A DNA stretch of 64,000 bases from a bacterium (GCA_021372535.1 JAJFUH010000047.1:1-64000), one strand, 5' to 3'; positions 9,398-18,975 are shown, numbered from the stretch's first letter. The notes: generated by a model from the letters alone, not told the origin. Numbers and translations: made by a program.

Positions 9398-11551
9398 CTA
9401 CTTCAGGCTATATGGATCCATCGACCTGTCGAATGTTCTGACATCGTTTCTGATTGCGTTGAACAGCAGTCTGTTCTGAGTTTCGTTATACTCATGGCTG
9501 AAACGCTCCGCATTATAAAGATTCCCCGTATAGAACCGGTCGAACAGGAGAACGACGATCAATCCCGCATCGAGCCAGTTCTCGGACTGAATCGACCGGA
9601 CAGTCGAATAAACGATCGAGCCGTTGATTATGAAAGCCCCCATGCCGTTCAGAGGTTTCCCGGCATACGCCTGTCCCAGACCGGGCACAGCCATCGAGAG
9701 ATACCGCGCCAGTCGTGGCGATTTACGGGGGATTTTTTTCTGTGCGCTAAGTCTCTTGTAGACTATACCTGATGCGCGGTCAATATTATCATGTACATTA
9801 TCTGTTGGTTTGGTGTCAAGCAAGGCGCGGGCGCCCTCCCAGTTATAATTAGCCAGGGAGACCCACGTTTTCAGGTACCGCGCTTCCGCAATACTTTCCG
9901 GATCGCGGCCCATCAGAATTTCCTCATCGATTTCGAGTTGTGCACGGTCGTCGTCGTTCCGCAGGTGGAGACGGGCAAGATCGAGCCGTGCTTTCTCCGC
10001 CAGCTCCGAATCGAGGTTTCTGTCGAGAATACGTTCATAGAGAACCCGGGCTTTTTCGTGCTCGCCTTCGTACTCGAGCGATTTCCCCAGCCTGTAGAGT
10101 ACATTGATATCCTGTTCCTGTGCCGGTGTGAAAAAAAGGTACAGCCTGAAGGATCGTTCCGCTTCACGCCACCGTCCGGACCGGAAGAAACGGTCGCCGT
10201 CGCTTCGTGCGCTGTCTGAAAGGATAGGGTTGGGAACGCCTCCGTTTTCGTTTTCATGGTATGGTAGAAGGCTGGCGAAACGCCGGGCAGCGATCTGACC
10301 CGGTAAAAGACCTTTTTGGTTTGCCTTCGTCACCATATATCGAACAGCGTTGTCGACAGACCGGTGGTTTTCAGTACGAGCCGAGATAATGGAACCATAG
10401 ACATTTCCGGCATAATATCCTGCCGCTGCAGCGCTGAAAAAGGCGGCTTTTGTCCAAGGTCCCGTTCCGATGGCACGGAGAGCCAGTCCGGATGTTGCGC
10501 CGGTCACGCCGAAGGAGAACACGGCATCCCCGTACCGTCCGGTATATACTCTTCCGAGCCCGGGTACGAGAGCCGAGAGCGGACCCGAAATCCTCCCTTT
10601 TTTATGGATGTGTGTTCCAGTAGAATCAAGCGATGCCAGTACAGCCCGGCTTGCATCTTCAATCTCGCGGTCGCCGGATTCCGAAAGCCCCTCCAGAGTA
10701 AGCCGGGCGCCGGAAAAATCTCCCTGTCGAATAGTCGACCATGCCGAAATATAGGTATGAAAATAGTCTATTGAATTATATTCTATTATAGACTTCAAGG
10801 AGTTGGTATCGTTCAAGATTTCACTCTTTGCAAGATATTCCATAAGCGCTATGTTACCTGCTCCTTCGAATTTATCCCCTGCAAGTGTCCTTGCTTCGTG
10901 AAATGCCGCTGCAGCCCCGGAATAATGGCTACACTCATACAGTATCCAGCCGCCGTGCACGAGCGCTTCAATTCGTATCTCGGGAGGAAATGATTTTCCC
11001 GTAAGCGCATGGTATTCCTCCATGGCAAGCTTTGTTTCCCCGAGATGTGCCATGGAATCGGCAAATTTCAAAAATGAATCGGGGTGATTGAACAGAACTG
11101 AAGAAGTATCGAAGACGGCTTTGTACCCGCCGAACGAAGCACCCGGTGTTTGCGGCAGGCTTTTCGGATGAGCCGATCCCCAGAGAAGGTGGTCTGTTAC
11201 CGGGTCGCTGAAACGGCCGTCGGCAATCGGATATTCGCCGTATATAAAGTAATTGCAGCGCATGAGCCGGTCAAAAGTTATCAACGTGGCCTGAAACGGG
11301 TCGGTCGTTTCAAAGGCGTCCATACTGAATCGTGAGCATGACGGGTTGAAATGGCAGGTGGGAACATCCTGTTCGGAGATGAAAAACCGGTAAAACCAGA
11401 TCGCACCGCGGCTGGGCAAACCCGCTAAACGGGCGGCGGGATTTCTGCGACTGATATGCAGCGAATCCGCAGGTGTGTCCGCCCATGCGGTAAAAGCGCG
11501 AGCAAGCGAGAACACCACAAAAAAAAGGGCCGTGATCAAAAACATTTTCAT
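9398..11551 (-). CDS. exported YidD-domain protein fused to TPRs and two PGLG (DUF5683-like) modules
   Basis: 717 residues from the ATG at 11551, which places a signal peptide (MKMFLITALFF...) at the N-terminus; an upstream ATG at 11590 is possible. Residues about 50-120 match YidD (membrane protein insertion efficiency factor): WFYRFFIS, CHFNPSCSRFS, a basic DRLMRCN helix. Stand-alone YidD is only about 70-90 residues, so this is a large fusion. Then come helical repeats, a first hydrophobic module starting VPGLGRVYTGRYGDA (about 329), a clear TPR stretch (about 455-590), and a second module VPGLGQAYAGKPLNG (about 622) like DUF5683. A role in envelope protein assembly or an outer-membrane-associated complex is inference. 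It is 50 bases behind the small SCCxGPRVG gene, probably in one transcript. Confidence 0.75.
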   Translation of the reverse strand: MKMFLITALFFVVFSLARAFTAWADTPADSLHISRRNPAARLAGLPSRGAIWFYRFFISEQDVPTCHFNPSCSRFSMDAFETTDPFQATLITFDRLMRCNYFIYGEYPIADGRFSDPVTDHLLWGSAHPKSLPQTPGASFGGYKAVFDTSSVLFNHPDSFLKFADSMAHLGETKLAMEEYHALTGKSFPPEIRIEALVHGGWILYECSHYSGAAAAFHEARTLAGDKFEGAGNIALMEYLAKSEILNDTNSLKSIIEYNSIDYFHTYISAWSTIRQGDFSGARLTLEGLSESGDREIEDASRAVLASLDSTGTHIHKKGRISGPLSALVPGLGRVYTGRYGDAVFSFGVTGATSGLALRAIGTGPWTKAAFFSAAAAGYYAGNVYGSIISARTENHRSVDNAVRYMVTKANQKGLLPGQIAARRFASLLPYHENENGGVPNPILSDSARSDGDRFFRSGRWREAERSFRLYLFFTPAQEQDINVLYRLGKSLEYEGEHEKARVLYERILDRNLDSELAEKARLDLARLHLRNDDDRAQLEIDEEILMGRDPESIAEARYLKTWVSLANYNWEGARALLDTKPTDNVHDNIDRASGIVYKRLSAQKKIPRKSPRLARYLSMAVPGLGQAYAGKPLNGMGAFIINGSIVYSTVRSIQSENWLDAGLIVVLLFDRFYTGNLYNAERFSHEYNETQNRLLFNAIRNDVRTFDRSMDPYSLK

Positions 11552-11601
11552 ATGATCATCCGGCCCTTTGTACTTTTTATGAACAGGCATCAGCCCAGAT
11601 A

Positions 11602-12045
11602 TTACCTCTTCAGGTTTTCTTCTTTCTCGATCTCGGTCATGGTCTTGCCAGAATATGCTTCGATACCATTCGCCAACCAGGGATAGAGTTGAATTATTGG
11701 AATAGGGTAAAGCTTTTCCATTGACCTGATTTTACGTTCTTTGAATTCTTTACCGACTCTGGGACCAATACAGCAGCTTGCAAGGAATCCTTTTCCGCCG
11801 GCTGCCTTGTATCCGTAATCATACGAAAGCCATAAACGGAATACCCCACCGACATAGGGAAGGAGAGGTAGAACTTCCATGATATTGATTTCGGAACCCT
11901 CGTTCATTTCCTGCCCAACACGTGGTCCGAGACAGCAGCTTCCCAGCATGGGTCCGATGCCACCTTTGGCATATACGGGAAGAGCCGCAATCATAATACC
12001 GAGCAGGAGTGCGCAGATTAAGATTACCCTGTACCCTTTTTTCAT
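11602..12045 (-). CDS. exported small protein with two SCCxGPRVG repeats, unknown function
   Basis: 147 residues. The ATG at 12045 is chosen for its AGGGGGG site and the signal peptide that follows (MKKGYRVILICALLLG...VYA). The mature protein carries the same motif twice, GSCCLGPRVGQEMNEG and ASCCIGPRVGKEFKER, about 65 residues apart, each followed by a hydrophobic aromatic segment. The paired vicinal cysteines suggest metal binding or disulphides, or a membrane-associated hairpin repeat. I cannot tie it to a named family. It lies directly upstream of, and on the same strand as, the YidD fusion gene, so the two probably work together. Confidence 0.7.
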   Translation of the reverse strand: MKKGYRVILICALLLGIMIAALPVYAKGGIGPMLGSCCLGPRVGQEMNEGSEINIMEVLPLLPYVGGVFRLWLSYDYGYKAAGGKGFLASCCIGPRVGKEFKERKIRSMEKLYPIPIIQLYPWLANGIEAYSGKTMTEIEKEENLKR

Positions 12046-12243
12046 GTTACCCCCCTGTGATTTTTTAAAAATATATCGATTGAATATATTCTCAATACTT
12101 CTAACATCCATTATTTTATGATATTTAAGAGAAGAGAATCTTGAAGAAGAATACTTAACGCATATACTTGTGTTGTAAAAAACATTATAACGAACAGTAA
12201 GTCAAGCAAATTCGTCTTAATGAATAAAAATTTTATTCATTTT

Positions 12244-13050
12244 TTACTTTTGATTTTTCTCAAGAGTACTTTCGAGAATCCAGTTTGTATCGCTTTTTCC
12301 CGGGATGCGAAACACCTCATCTTCTATGATAACATTGAGCTGAACCCTCGATAACTCGGTTGATTCGACATAGAGATTTTCGTTTGAAACTGAGGATGTT
12401 GCTATTTTTGTAGGGAAAAACAATGAATCGCCGATGCTTTTAAACTCAAGAAACTTCGTCTGGCTGACAAGTTTGTTCTCCCGGTCGAAATGCTCCACAG
12501 CGCGGACTGTCCATGTCTTCGGGTCAACTGCAATAAGGACAAAATTGAACAGGAGCGGTTTTTTCGGCGATGCTTTCAGGATGAGATTACCCTGTACCAT
12601 ATCAGCGAGTTTAACTGAAAACGCATCATTTATAAGAGAAAGGATATTCCCGAAAAGCGGTTCGGGGCCTGTGATAAAACGCTCGAGTTCATTCATGCTT
12701 CCGGCTTCTTTATAAATACCTTTATTCTCGGCGGGGAAAAAGAGCCGAAACGTTGTGCCGTCGAATCCGACATACTGGTGATTGTCGCCTACGAATTCCA
12801 CGAGAATATGGTCGGGTTTCCTGACCGCAAACGTACCAGAATAGCTCTGTTTCTCGCCTCCTGATTCAAATGATCTGGTTATTCTCCCCCGCGCCGAAAA
12901 CACCCGCGAATAAGTCTGCATGACATGTGTTATTACATCCGTGGTGTTATAATCGTCGAAATCATCTGCGGCTCCCGAAACGGGGATTGTCATTCCAGAC
13001 AGTATAAATGCCAGCAGAACACGGTGTCCGTAATTACATAAACTTTTCAT
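12244..13050 (-). CDS. LolA-like outer-membrane lipoprotein carrier/sorting protein
   Basis: 268 residues with an N-terminal signal peptide (about 27 residues ending SGAA). The body reads as the LolA fold: an N-terminal helix (VITHVMQTYSRVFSARGRITRSFE), then a run of beta strands with the family's YSGTFAVRKPDHILVEF and YVGFDGTTFRLFFP. It would bind acyl chains in the periplasm and carry lipoproteins or lipids to the outer membrane. At 268 residues it is longer than E. coli LolA (about 180 mature), which is usual for divergent family members. It is followed 64 bases downstream by the 3' end of the heparinase-like gene on the same strand, which is transcribed toward it. Confidence 0.72.
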   Translation of the reverse strand: MKSLCNYGHRVLLAFILSGMTIPVSGAADDFDDYNTTDVITHVMQTYSRVFSARGRITRSFESGGEKQSYSGTFAVRKPDHILVEFVGDNHQYVGFDGTTFRLFFPAENKGIYKEAGSMNELERFITGPEPLFGNILSLINDAFSVKLADMVQGNLILKASPKKPLLFNFVLIAVDPKTWTVRAVEHFDRENKLVSQTKFLEFKSIGDSLFFPTKIATSSVSNENLYVESTELSRVQLNVIIEDEVFRIPGKSDTNWILESTLEKNQK

Positions 13051-13114
13051 TGTTTATCTCATTTCCCTAGTCATAACACCGTTTACCTTATATTACCGGA
13101 ACCACGATATTGAA

Positions 13115-16100
13115 TCATTCCGGTGGGATTCGTACCACGGAAGTCCCGGGGACAATGTCCACAGGGGCTTCGTATCCACCGAATCGTACCGTTACAACAG
13201 GCGCCTTTTTCACCCAGCGGACAGGCACAACACCTTCCTTTCCCGTAGCGCCGGAAAAGCGGCCGTCAACATATACCCGGACTCCCTCGACGGGTACATT
13301 TCGGCTGTCAAGAGCGGAAATCCTGGTAACAAACGATATTCTGCCGGTCCATACGTCCCCCTTGAAATCATAAAAATTCACCTCTCCGGCGCGGATTTTA
13401 AAACTGACGCGCTGTGTTGAAATACTGTTATCGTCGGGGCTTAAAATTTTACCCGCGCCCTCGAGGGGAGAAAAGTACAGCGACATCGGCGCCTGTGCGG
13501 TGAATTTTGTATCCCCCGCATCGGCGAAAGTGCAGTCAAAGGCATATATTGCTTTAATCCCATCGACAGTGGATATACGCACAGAAAGGTTTGCGTCTGT
13601 CCACGAGGTTTTCCCGGCCTGAACTTCCCATGTGGTTGTGTGATCGGTAAATACAATATTTCCGGGATTCCGGGACTTGATTTCTAGAGGATAGAACTGG
13701 AGCTGGTGCGGCAGGAAAAGGGTAAAAAAGTCTCGTGATGCAGGATGCCGCACACGAATCCTCGTCCATTCGGCCTGCGGAGTATTCGAATATGTTTTTC
13801 CTGGGATTGACGTTTTCACCGAGGCAAGCACTTTCCATGATTCGGACCACGCCGCCGGGGGATACACGCTCCGGCTTTTTGAAAAGCCCCCGGAATCCGC
13901 AGTACCGGCAGAATCACCGATTGATTTCGTGATCCATTCGGCATAAGTCTTTAAGGATAACTCTTTCGGCTTTTTCCACACCATGTCCTCGGCGATTTTC
14001 AAATCGCTGGCGGGATTGATATCGTTTTTCGAAAGCGAGACAGGACATGTACCCGGAACCAGTGTAGCCGGCACAAATGAGGTCTTTCCGCTGTATTGCC
14101 CTTGCCAGTTCAGGGGAGTCGGAGTCAGCCACAGTACCGATCCGCCCTCCCTGACATAGCTCGCGATTTTAGCACTGTTTTCCGCCAGGGCGCGCTCTAT
14201 ACCCGCCGATGTCTGTGCGCCGATGACCAGCGAGTTGTAAACTGACAGGTTCGTTTCACTCAAATCTTTGTATGTCAGTATTTCGCAGGGAATCTTCAGG
14301 CGACTGAGCATATCGACAGCCTCACGCGATTCACCGATCATACCCGTAAGGAGAGGCTCACGTCCCTGTGAGAGAATGTTCCGGAGCAAATCGGTTCCGC
14401 ATGAAGGCCCCCTGGCGAGCGCATCTGCAATGAGATCGATAAACGAAACGGTGATAGTACCCGTACCCAGCTCGGCTCTCATTAAAAGCGGCCAGTCCCA
14501 TGTGGTACTTTCCTCCGGTTTTACCGCCGTATAATCAAGCGAACCTTCACCGGGAAAATGGGCTTCGAGATCGACATCGTATCCGGTCAGGAGGTGAAGC
14601 ACATTATCCTCGGCGCCGACTGTTTCCACCGGCATCCGGAGATTCCATTCGAGCGGGTATGAAGACTCGATCTGATCCCAGACGAGCAGCGCATCGGGCT
14701 TGAGGAACAGAATATGACGGTAGTATGAATCGGGAGGTATATCGCTCCGGGGCAAACGTACCTTGCCGGAAACATAATCTGCCATATCTGTCGTCATGAA
14801 CTGGTTGATTCCCTCGGGGTAAAAATCGGCGGGGATTTTCGTTCCGGAGAAGGTTGTTTCCAAAGCCGGTTCGGGAAAATTTGCCGTATCCTGAAGAACG
14901 GGAGTATCGCCCAGTCCCCGTCTGGTGACGATGTTGTGACGCCAGGCTGCATCATTCATCCCATGTTCCGCACATTCGCTGCTTCCGGAAGAACCATCAT
15001 GAACAATAAGAGGAATTCCTTTCCAGATGAACGATAAACTGCCGTCGCCGGAGTGATTCGCCAGCTCTCTCCCGGGGACACCATCAGCGCTTCCGAAATT
15101 CACAATCACCATACTCTCGTCGGGAGAGCCATAATCATACCGAAGCACAGTGTTTCCGCCACCTGCGATAGTGCTTTTCCCTTCCGGCATACTTTCGGGA
15201 TTCGAGGTGTCGGCAAACAGCAGAACGAGGGGATCGACCGGCTGTCCGCATTGTTTCCAGAACCAGAGCAGATGGGATGCAACATCGGGAGCATGACCGC
15301 TGACATCCGCTGCAGCCAGTACCACCGTACTCCCGGAGACGGTGTTTCCGGTGCCTGCTGTCATGATAAATCCCCGAATATGGGGTGACTGCTGCGGCAG
15401 GAGGACATTCATGTCATGTTCGAGAACTTTCAGAAGCCGCGGGTTCGAGAAATAATCGTTAACCTTGGCGTTTTTAAATGCTTTGGCGGTAATAATAAGA
15501 TATTCTTCCGCATACGAGGCATATTCCGGGCTGTCGGTAATCCACGCCCCATAATCATCGATGGAATTTTCAAGATTTTTTTCCAGGAACTGCTTCGAGT
15601 GGTCAATGTAATGCCTGAAATCCGGATCATCGGAGAAATTAAGCGAATAGAGCGCAGATGATGCCACAAGACGCATGGCTGTTGCGCCGAGGCACCAGGA
15701 ATCGTCATTCCATGCGTATATATCATACTGAAGATACGTATCGAGTATCTGTTTCATGGATTTCCTGATCGATTCGCGCCCGACGATATCCCACAGGTTT
15801 GCCCCGGATACGAGATCATAGATGACAAGGGATTCGTAGAGCTTTGCCGAAGCTGAGTCGGAAAAAGCCCCGCGAATCTGGGGCAGGTTTTTCTTCGCCG
15901 CCGCAAGGGCATCTTCGACTCTTTTTTTCACCGAATCTCCCATGGCGGGATTCCCTGTCAACAGATAATTGACAGCCGTGGCAAGCCCGTAATCCTCGGA
16001 AAGGGTGTGGCTGAAAAGAGGATTTTGAAGATTTCTCCTGCCTCTGGCCATGTCCGCGTCCGTTACGAGGACACCTGCCCGTACGGCAGCCGTCATGCAG

Positions 16101-16144
16101 AGCAGCACGAGGAGAAACAGGAATATTTTGTGGACAGGTTTCAT
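13115..16144 (-). CDS. large exported heparinase II/III-like protein with an internal flavodoxin/glutaminase-like domain
   Basis: 1009 residues from the ATG at 16144 (AAAGGA site and signal peptide; the longer frame has no site). The N-terminal about 300 residues form an alpha/alpha toroid (LATAVNYLLTGN, DYGAWITDSPEYASYAEEYL). A beta-rich domain follows with GGNTVLRYDYGSP, LANHSGDGSLSF and a WRHNIVT strand, the layout of heparinase II/III and alginate lyase families. Around residues 560-640 an ESREAVDMLSRLKIPCEIL...VYNSLVIGAQ segment with YVREGGSVLWL looks like a class I glutaminase/beta-galactosidase-type Rossmann domain. The C-terminus ends in a short Ig-like PEGA-type unit (VEGVRVYVDGRFSGATG). 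It probably acts on acidic polysaccharide outside the cytoplasm. Lyase activity itself is not shown. Confidence 0.65.
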   Translation of the reverse strand: MKPVHKIFLFLLVLLCMTAAVRAGVLVTDADMARGRRNLQNPLFSHTLSEDYGLATAVNYLLTGNPAMGDSVKKRVEDALAAAKKNLPQIRGAFSDSASAKLYESLVIYDLVSGANLWDIVGRESIRKSMKQILDTYLQYDIYAWNDDSWCLGATAMRLVASSALYSLNFSDDPDFRHYIDHSKQFLEKNLENSIDDYGAWITDSPEYASYAEEYLIITAKAFKNAKVNDYFSNPRLLKVLEHDMNVLLPQQSPHIRGFIMTAGTGNTVSGSTVVLAAADVSGHAPDVASHLLWFWKQCGQPVDPLVLLFADTSNPESMPEGKSTIAGGGNTVLRYDYGSPDESMVIVNFGSADGVPGRELANHSGDGSLSFIWKGIPLIVHDGSSGSSECAEHGMNDAAWRHNIVTRRGLGDTPVLQDTANFPEPALETTFSGTKIPADFYPEGINQFMTTDMADYVSGKVRLPRSDIPPDSYYRHILFLKPDALLVWDQIESSYPLEWNLRMPVETVGAEDNVLHLLTGYDVDLEAHFPGEGSLDYTAVKPEESTTWDWPLLMRAELGTGTITVSFIDLIADALARGPSCGTDLLRNILSQGREPLLTGMIGESREAVDMLSRLKIPCEILTYKDLSETNLSVYNSLVIGAQTSAGIERALAENSAKIASYVREGGSVLWLTPTPLNWQGQYSGKTSFVPATLVPGTCPVSLSKNDINPASDLKIAEDMVWKKPKELSLKTYAEWITKSIGDSAGTADSGGFSKSRSVYPPAAWSESWKVLASVKTSIPGKTYSNTPQAEWTRIRVRHPASRDFFTLFLPHQLQFYPLEIKSRNPGNIVFTDHTTTWEVQAGKTSWTDANLSVRISTVDGIKAIYAFDCTFADAGDTKFTAQAPMSLYFSPLEGAGKILSPDDNSISTQRVSFKIRAGEVNFYDFKGDVWTGRISFVTRISALDSRNVPVEGVRVYVDGRFSGATGKEGVVPVRWVKKAPVVTVRFGGYEAPVDIVPGTSVVRIPPE

Positions 16145-16335
16145 TATATATCCTTTGGGGAGGCGGTGAAAAGGTAATTTTTCCACCCGCATGACTCAAT
16201 AATTCCGTGTATCATGTTTATGGTTTATGGTTATTTTTGCCTTGTGCCTTGTGCCTTTTTCTTAAAGATAAAACTTTTTACAGGGATTGTGCAAGATGAA
16301 TACGTTTCCGGCAATCCCCTTTCTTGACACCTGTA

Positions 16336-17247
16336 ATGGAAAGGTATAGATTAACCGAAACATTAACGTTCCGTCCCGGAGGTTTCTTGAACGACCCTGC
16401 CGCGCTGAAAGCATGCCTCGACAGCCTTGCTGCCGATTATGATGCCCGTTTTCTCGATTCCGACCCCGTGGGACTTGTCCATCGCTACCGGTTCCACGAA
16501 GACATCGAAACCGCCGGATTCATCGTGTCTGTCCTTGCCTTCGGGAATGCGGTTCAGATAAGGAAAAGCGCTGAAACTGTTCTTGCGTACGCCGGAGATT
16601 CGCCTGCCCGGTTTGCACGTGGATTGACGCCGAAGAGTGCGCTCGAAGTCTTTAGTAATTTCAAGCACCGATGGACGACCGGCAGCGATATCGCCTTTCT
16701 TTTTTTTACACTCGGCCGTATTGTCGAAGAGGAAGGTTCGCTCGAAGCTCTCGTGCGGAAACTTGACAATCCGGGTGAAAAGACGATCGAAGAACTCATG
16801 GCGCGTTTGTCACGCTGGTTTGTTTTCAGATATACAGAAGATTTCGGAAAAAATCCGGGCCGGCCGGGAATATCATATCTCGTCCCTTCGCCTGCCGGGG
16901 GAAGCGCCTGTAAACGGCTGGCGCTGTTTTTCCGGTGGATGGTTCGCGGTCCGGATGGTGTCGATTTCGGGCTCTGGAAGTTCATAAACTCATCGAGACT
17001 TGTCATACCCCTCGATCGTCACATTGCACGAATGGCGGCGCTTCTCGGATTGAGCTCACGGCGTATTCAGGACTGGAAAATGGCAATCGAGATTACGGAA
17101 TCGCTTCGGCAGCTCGACCCGGATGATCCTGTCAGGTATGATTTTGCGCTTGTCCGGCCGGGAATCCTGAGGAAATGTACCGCTGCAAAACAGGGAGACT
17201 GCCCCGAATGTTCGCTCCACAATATATGCACGGGTCGGTGGCTCTGA
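16336..17247 (+). CDS. TIGR02757 (DUF2400) family protein
   Basis: 303 residues from the ATG at 16336; an in-frame TTG 12 bases earlier is possible. The family hallmark motifs are present: DPVGLVHRY, the IVSVLAFGN segment, RFVFRYTEDFG-like residues, and VIPLDRHIARMAALLGLSSR. The last domain resembles HhH-GPD DNA glycosylases: an LDRHIAR helix with an aspartate, then four terminal cysteines spaced C-x7-C-x2-C-x5-C (KCTAAKQGDCPECSLHNIC), close to the [4Fe-4S] loop of endonuclease III. The family has no established function to my knowledge. The gene overlaps the next one by 40 bases. Confidence 0.8.
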   Translation: MERYRLTETLTFRPGGFLNDPAALKACLDSLAADYDARFLDSDPVGLVHRYRFHEDIETAGFIVSVLAFGNAVQIRKSAETVLAYAGDSPARFARGLTPKSALEVFSNFKHRWTTGSDIAFLFFTLGRIVEEEGSLEALVRKLDNPGEKTIEELMARLSRWFVFRYTEDFGKNPGRPGISYLVPSPAGGSACKRLALFFRWMVRGPDGVDFGLWKFINSSRLVIPLDRHIARMAALLGLSSRRIQDWKMAIEITESLRQLDPDDPVRYDFALVRPGILRKCTAAKQGDCPECSLHNICTGRWL

Positions 17248-18074
17248 AAACCGCCGTTCTTCTGCTCGGATTCATGCTTTCGGGTGTGGCATATGGTCTT
17301 GAACCGGTCACCGCGCTCGATGACGGATTCGCGGTTCCCTCGAAGGCGGGATTGATCGAGGCCTCTCTTCATTTTCCGGGCGCCGAATCGTTCATAATGG
17401 GTCCCTTCGCAGTTGCGGCATGGACACGACCGTTCGGTGTCGATGACCTCTCAGTGACCACGGTTCATACCGGAACACGGTTCGGTAAAGCGGGAATATC
17501 TTTTTCCTTCAGCGGGTGCGGATTCGACCTGTACGGCGACGAGTCGGAGAAAATAGGTTTTTCCTATGCGTTTCTTGACCGTATTTCGTGCGGGATCAGG
17601 CTTACCCGGAACGCCATGCGCATCAGGGGATTCGGTGATGCATACGCACTGAGCGCCGATGGAGGTGTCGTGTTCCGTCCTGTCGAATCGGTATGGGTCG
17701 CAGGATCGTACGAGGACCTGTCGGGAGCCGAGCTTGGCGAATCACGCGAGCCGCTCGATGGACGGGCACGGCTCAGCGCGGCATGGTCGATGACCGGCGA
17801 TTTCACGTTTCTCTGTTCTGCTTCGAAGGTGCGGTTGTACGATACATCATTTTCGGGGGGATTCACCGCCGGACTGTCGCCGCTTCTGACAGTCGGGGTA
17901 ACGGGCGCCAGCGAGCCGGACCGGATGGAATTTCTCGGCATGGTGCATGTCAGAGGTTTGACATGGGCGTACCGGGGTTCTTACCATCGCGAGCTCGGCA
18001 TGTCGCACGGTTTTTCTATATGCTGGACAGGGCAGCGGAAGACAGCCCGGGATCATGAGTCAATTATCAAATAG
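17208..18074 (+). CDS. exported beta-rich protein, outer-membrane barrel candidate
   Basis: 288 residues from the ATG at 17208 (AGGGAGA 9 bases upstream), inside the 3' end of the TIGR02757 gene, so translation is probably coupled. A signal peptide (LKTAVLLLGFMLSGVAYG) is followed by alternating beta strands rich in glycine and aromatics (FGKAGISFSFSGCGFDLYG, GGVVFRPVESVWVAGSYEDL, FSGGFTAGLSPLLTVGV), the pattern of a small outer-membrane barrel of the PorV/UPF0164 type. I cannot assign a family. The stop is followed by a convergent gene. Confidence 0.6.
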   Translation: MFAPQYMHGSVALKTAVLLLGFMLSGVAYGLEPVTALDDGFAVPSKAGLIEASLHFPGAESFIMGPFAVAAWTRPFGVDDLSVTTVHTGTRFGKAGISFSFSGCGFDLYGDESEKIGFSYAFLDRISCGIRLTRNAMRIRGFGDAYALSADGGVVFRPVESVWVAGSYEDLSGAELGESREPLDGRARLSAAWSMTGDFTFLCSASKVRLYDTSFSGGFTAGLSPLLTVGVTGASEPDRMEFLGMVHVRGLTWAYRGSYHRELGMSHGFSICWTGQRKTARDHESIIK

Positions 18075-18119
18075 AAGATGAAATAATATGCCTGTACGGG
18101 TTGATTTTGAGGCGTAATT

Positions 18120-18683
18120 TCACAACCTCAGGCGTTTGAGCCCTGTATCGATGAAGCTGACAACCTGCTCGGGGGTATCGGCGTACATGAGCAGATGAAT
18201 GTACGACGAAAATGACAGCTCATCGGGGAGTTCGCAGGCAAGAAAATCGATTATCTTTTTCCAGTGATCGCCGAAAAGAACAAGGGGCCGGGGCGGTATG
18301 CTCTTATTCTTCTCGAGTTCCCATGCGAAAAAAAGCTCGGTCAGAGTCCCCGAACCGCCGCGCATGATTACATACCCATCCGATATGTCGGTCAGTTTCA
18401 GGAGTCTGTCCGCATAGGTCGGGGTTTTTATCTCAGTATCGACATAGTCGTTCGGACGCGCATTGATGGATTCAAAAAAGGCGGTTGTCACTCCGATGGT
18501 TTTCCCGCCCGCCTTCTTTGCGCCAAGCGATGCGGCTTCCATGACTCCTCGGTATCCTCCGGTGACAACAGTGTATCCTGCCTGTCCGAGGTAATATCCT
18601 ACAGCACGGGCCTCTTCATACCGTAAAGAACCCGGCTGCGGTCTTGAAGAGCCGAATACGGCGATTTTTTTCTCATGTTCCAT
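18120..18683 (-). CDS. LOG family protein (TIGR00730-type Rossmann fold)
   Basis: 187 residues, normal for the family. It has VVTGGYRGVMEAASLGAKKAG and the signature MRGGSGTLTELFFAWE, equivalent to the PGGxGTxxE motif that binds the ribose-phosphate of nucleotides. Proteins of this family hydrolyse nucleoside 5'-monophosphates (cytokinin-activating LOG enzymes, Ppn-type nucleosidases). The physiological substrate here is open. It is cytoplasmic and monocistronic between two convergent or divergent neighbours. Confidence 0.85.
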   Translation of the reverse strand: MEHEKKIAVFGSSRPQPGSLRYEEARAVGYYLGQAGYTVVTGGYRGVMEAASLGAKKAGGKTIGVTTAFFESINARPNDYVDTEIKTPTYADRLLKLTDISDGYVIMRGGSGTLTELFFAWELEKNKSIPPRPLVLFGDHWKKIIDFLACELPDELSFSSYIHLLMYADTPEQVVSFIDTGLKRLRL

Positions 18684-18975
18684 GTTGCCGTTTCCTTTTC
18701 ATGACCGGACACGTTTTATTCTATAAACATCGTATAATAACCGCAATGACCTGCTCACTGTCAAGGTCGTTCTCCGGCTTCGGAGATTATACGATAATAA
18801 TCACGGCCCTCATTTACCGGATTTTCTCCTCCGGACGGGCAAAAGAAAGTATCGTATAAAAATGTTTTCAAGATATTGAGTTGCCCTGTGTTTTTATTGT
18901 TGTAAATAATGAGACTTATTGCTATATTCAGGAGAGATGAACAGCTTATGGTTCATTCCCCAGGGAGCGTATATC

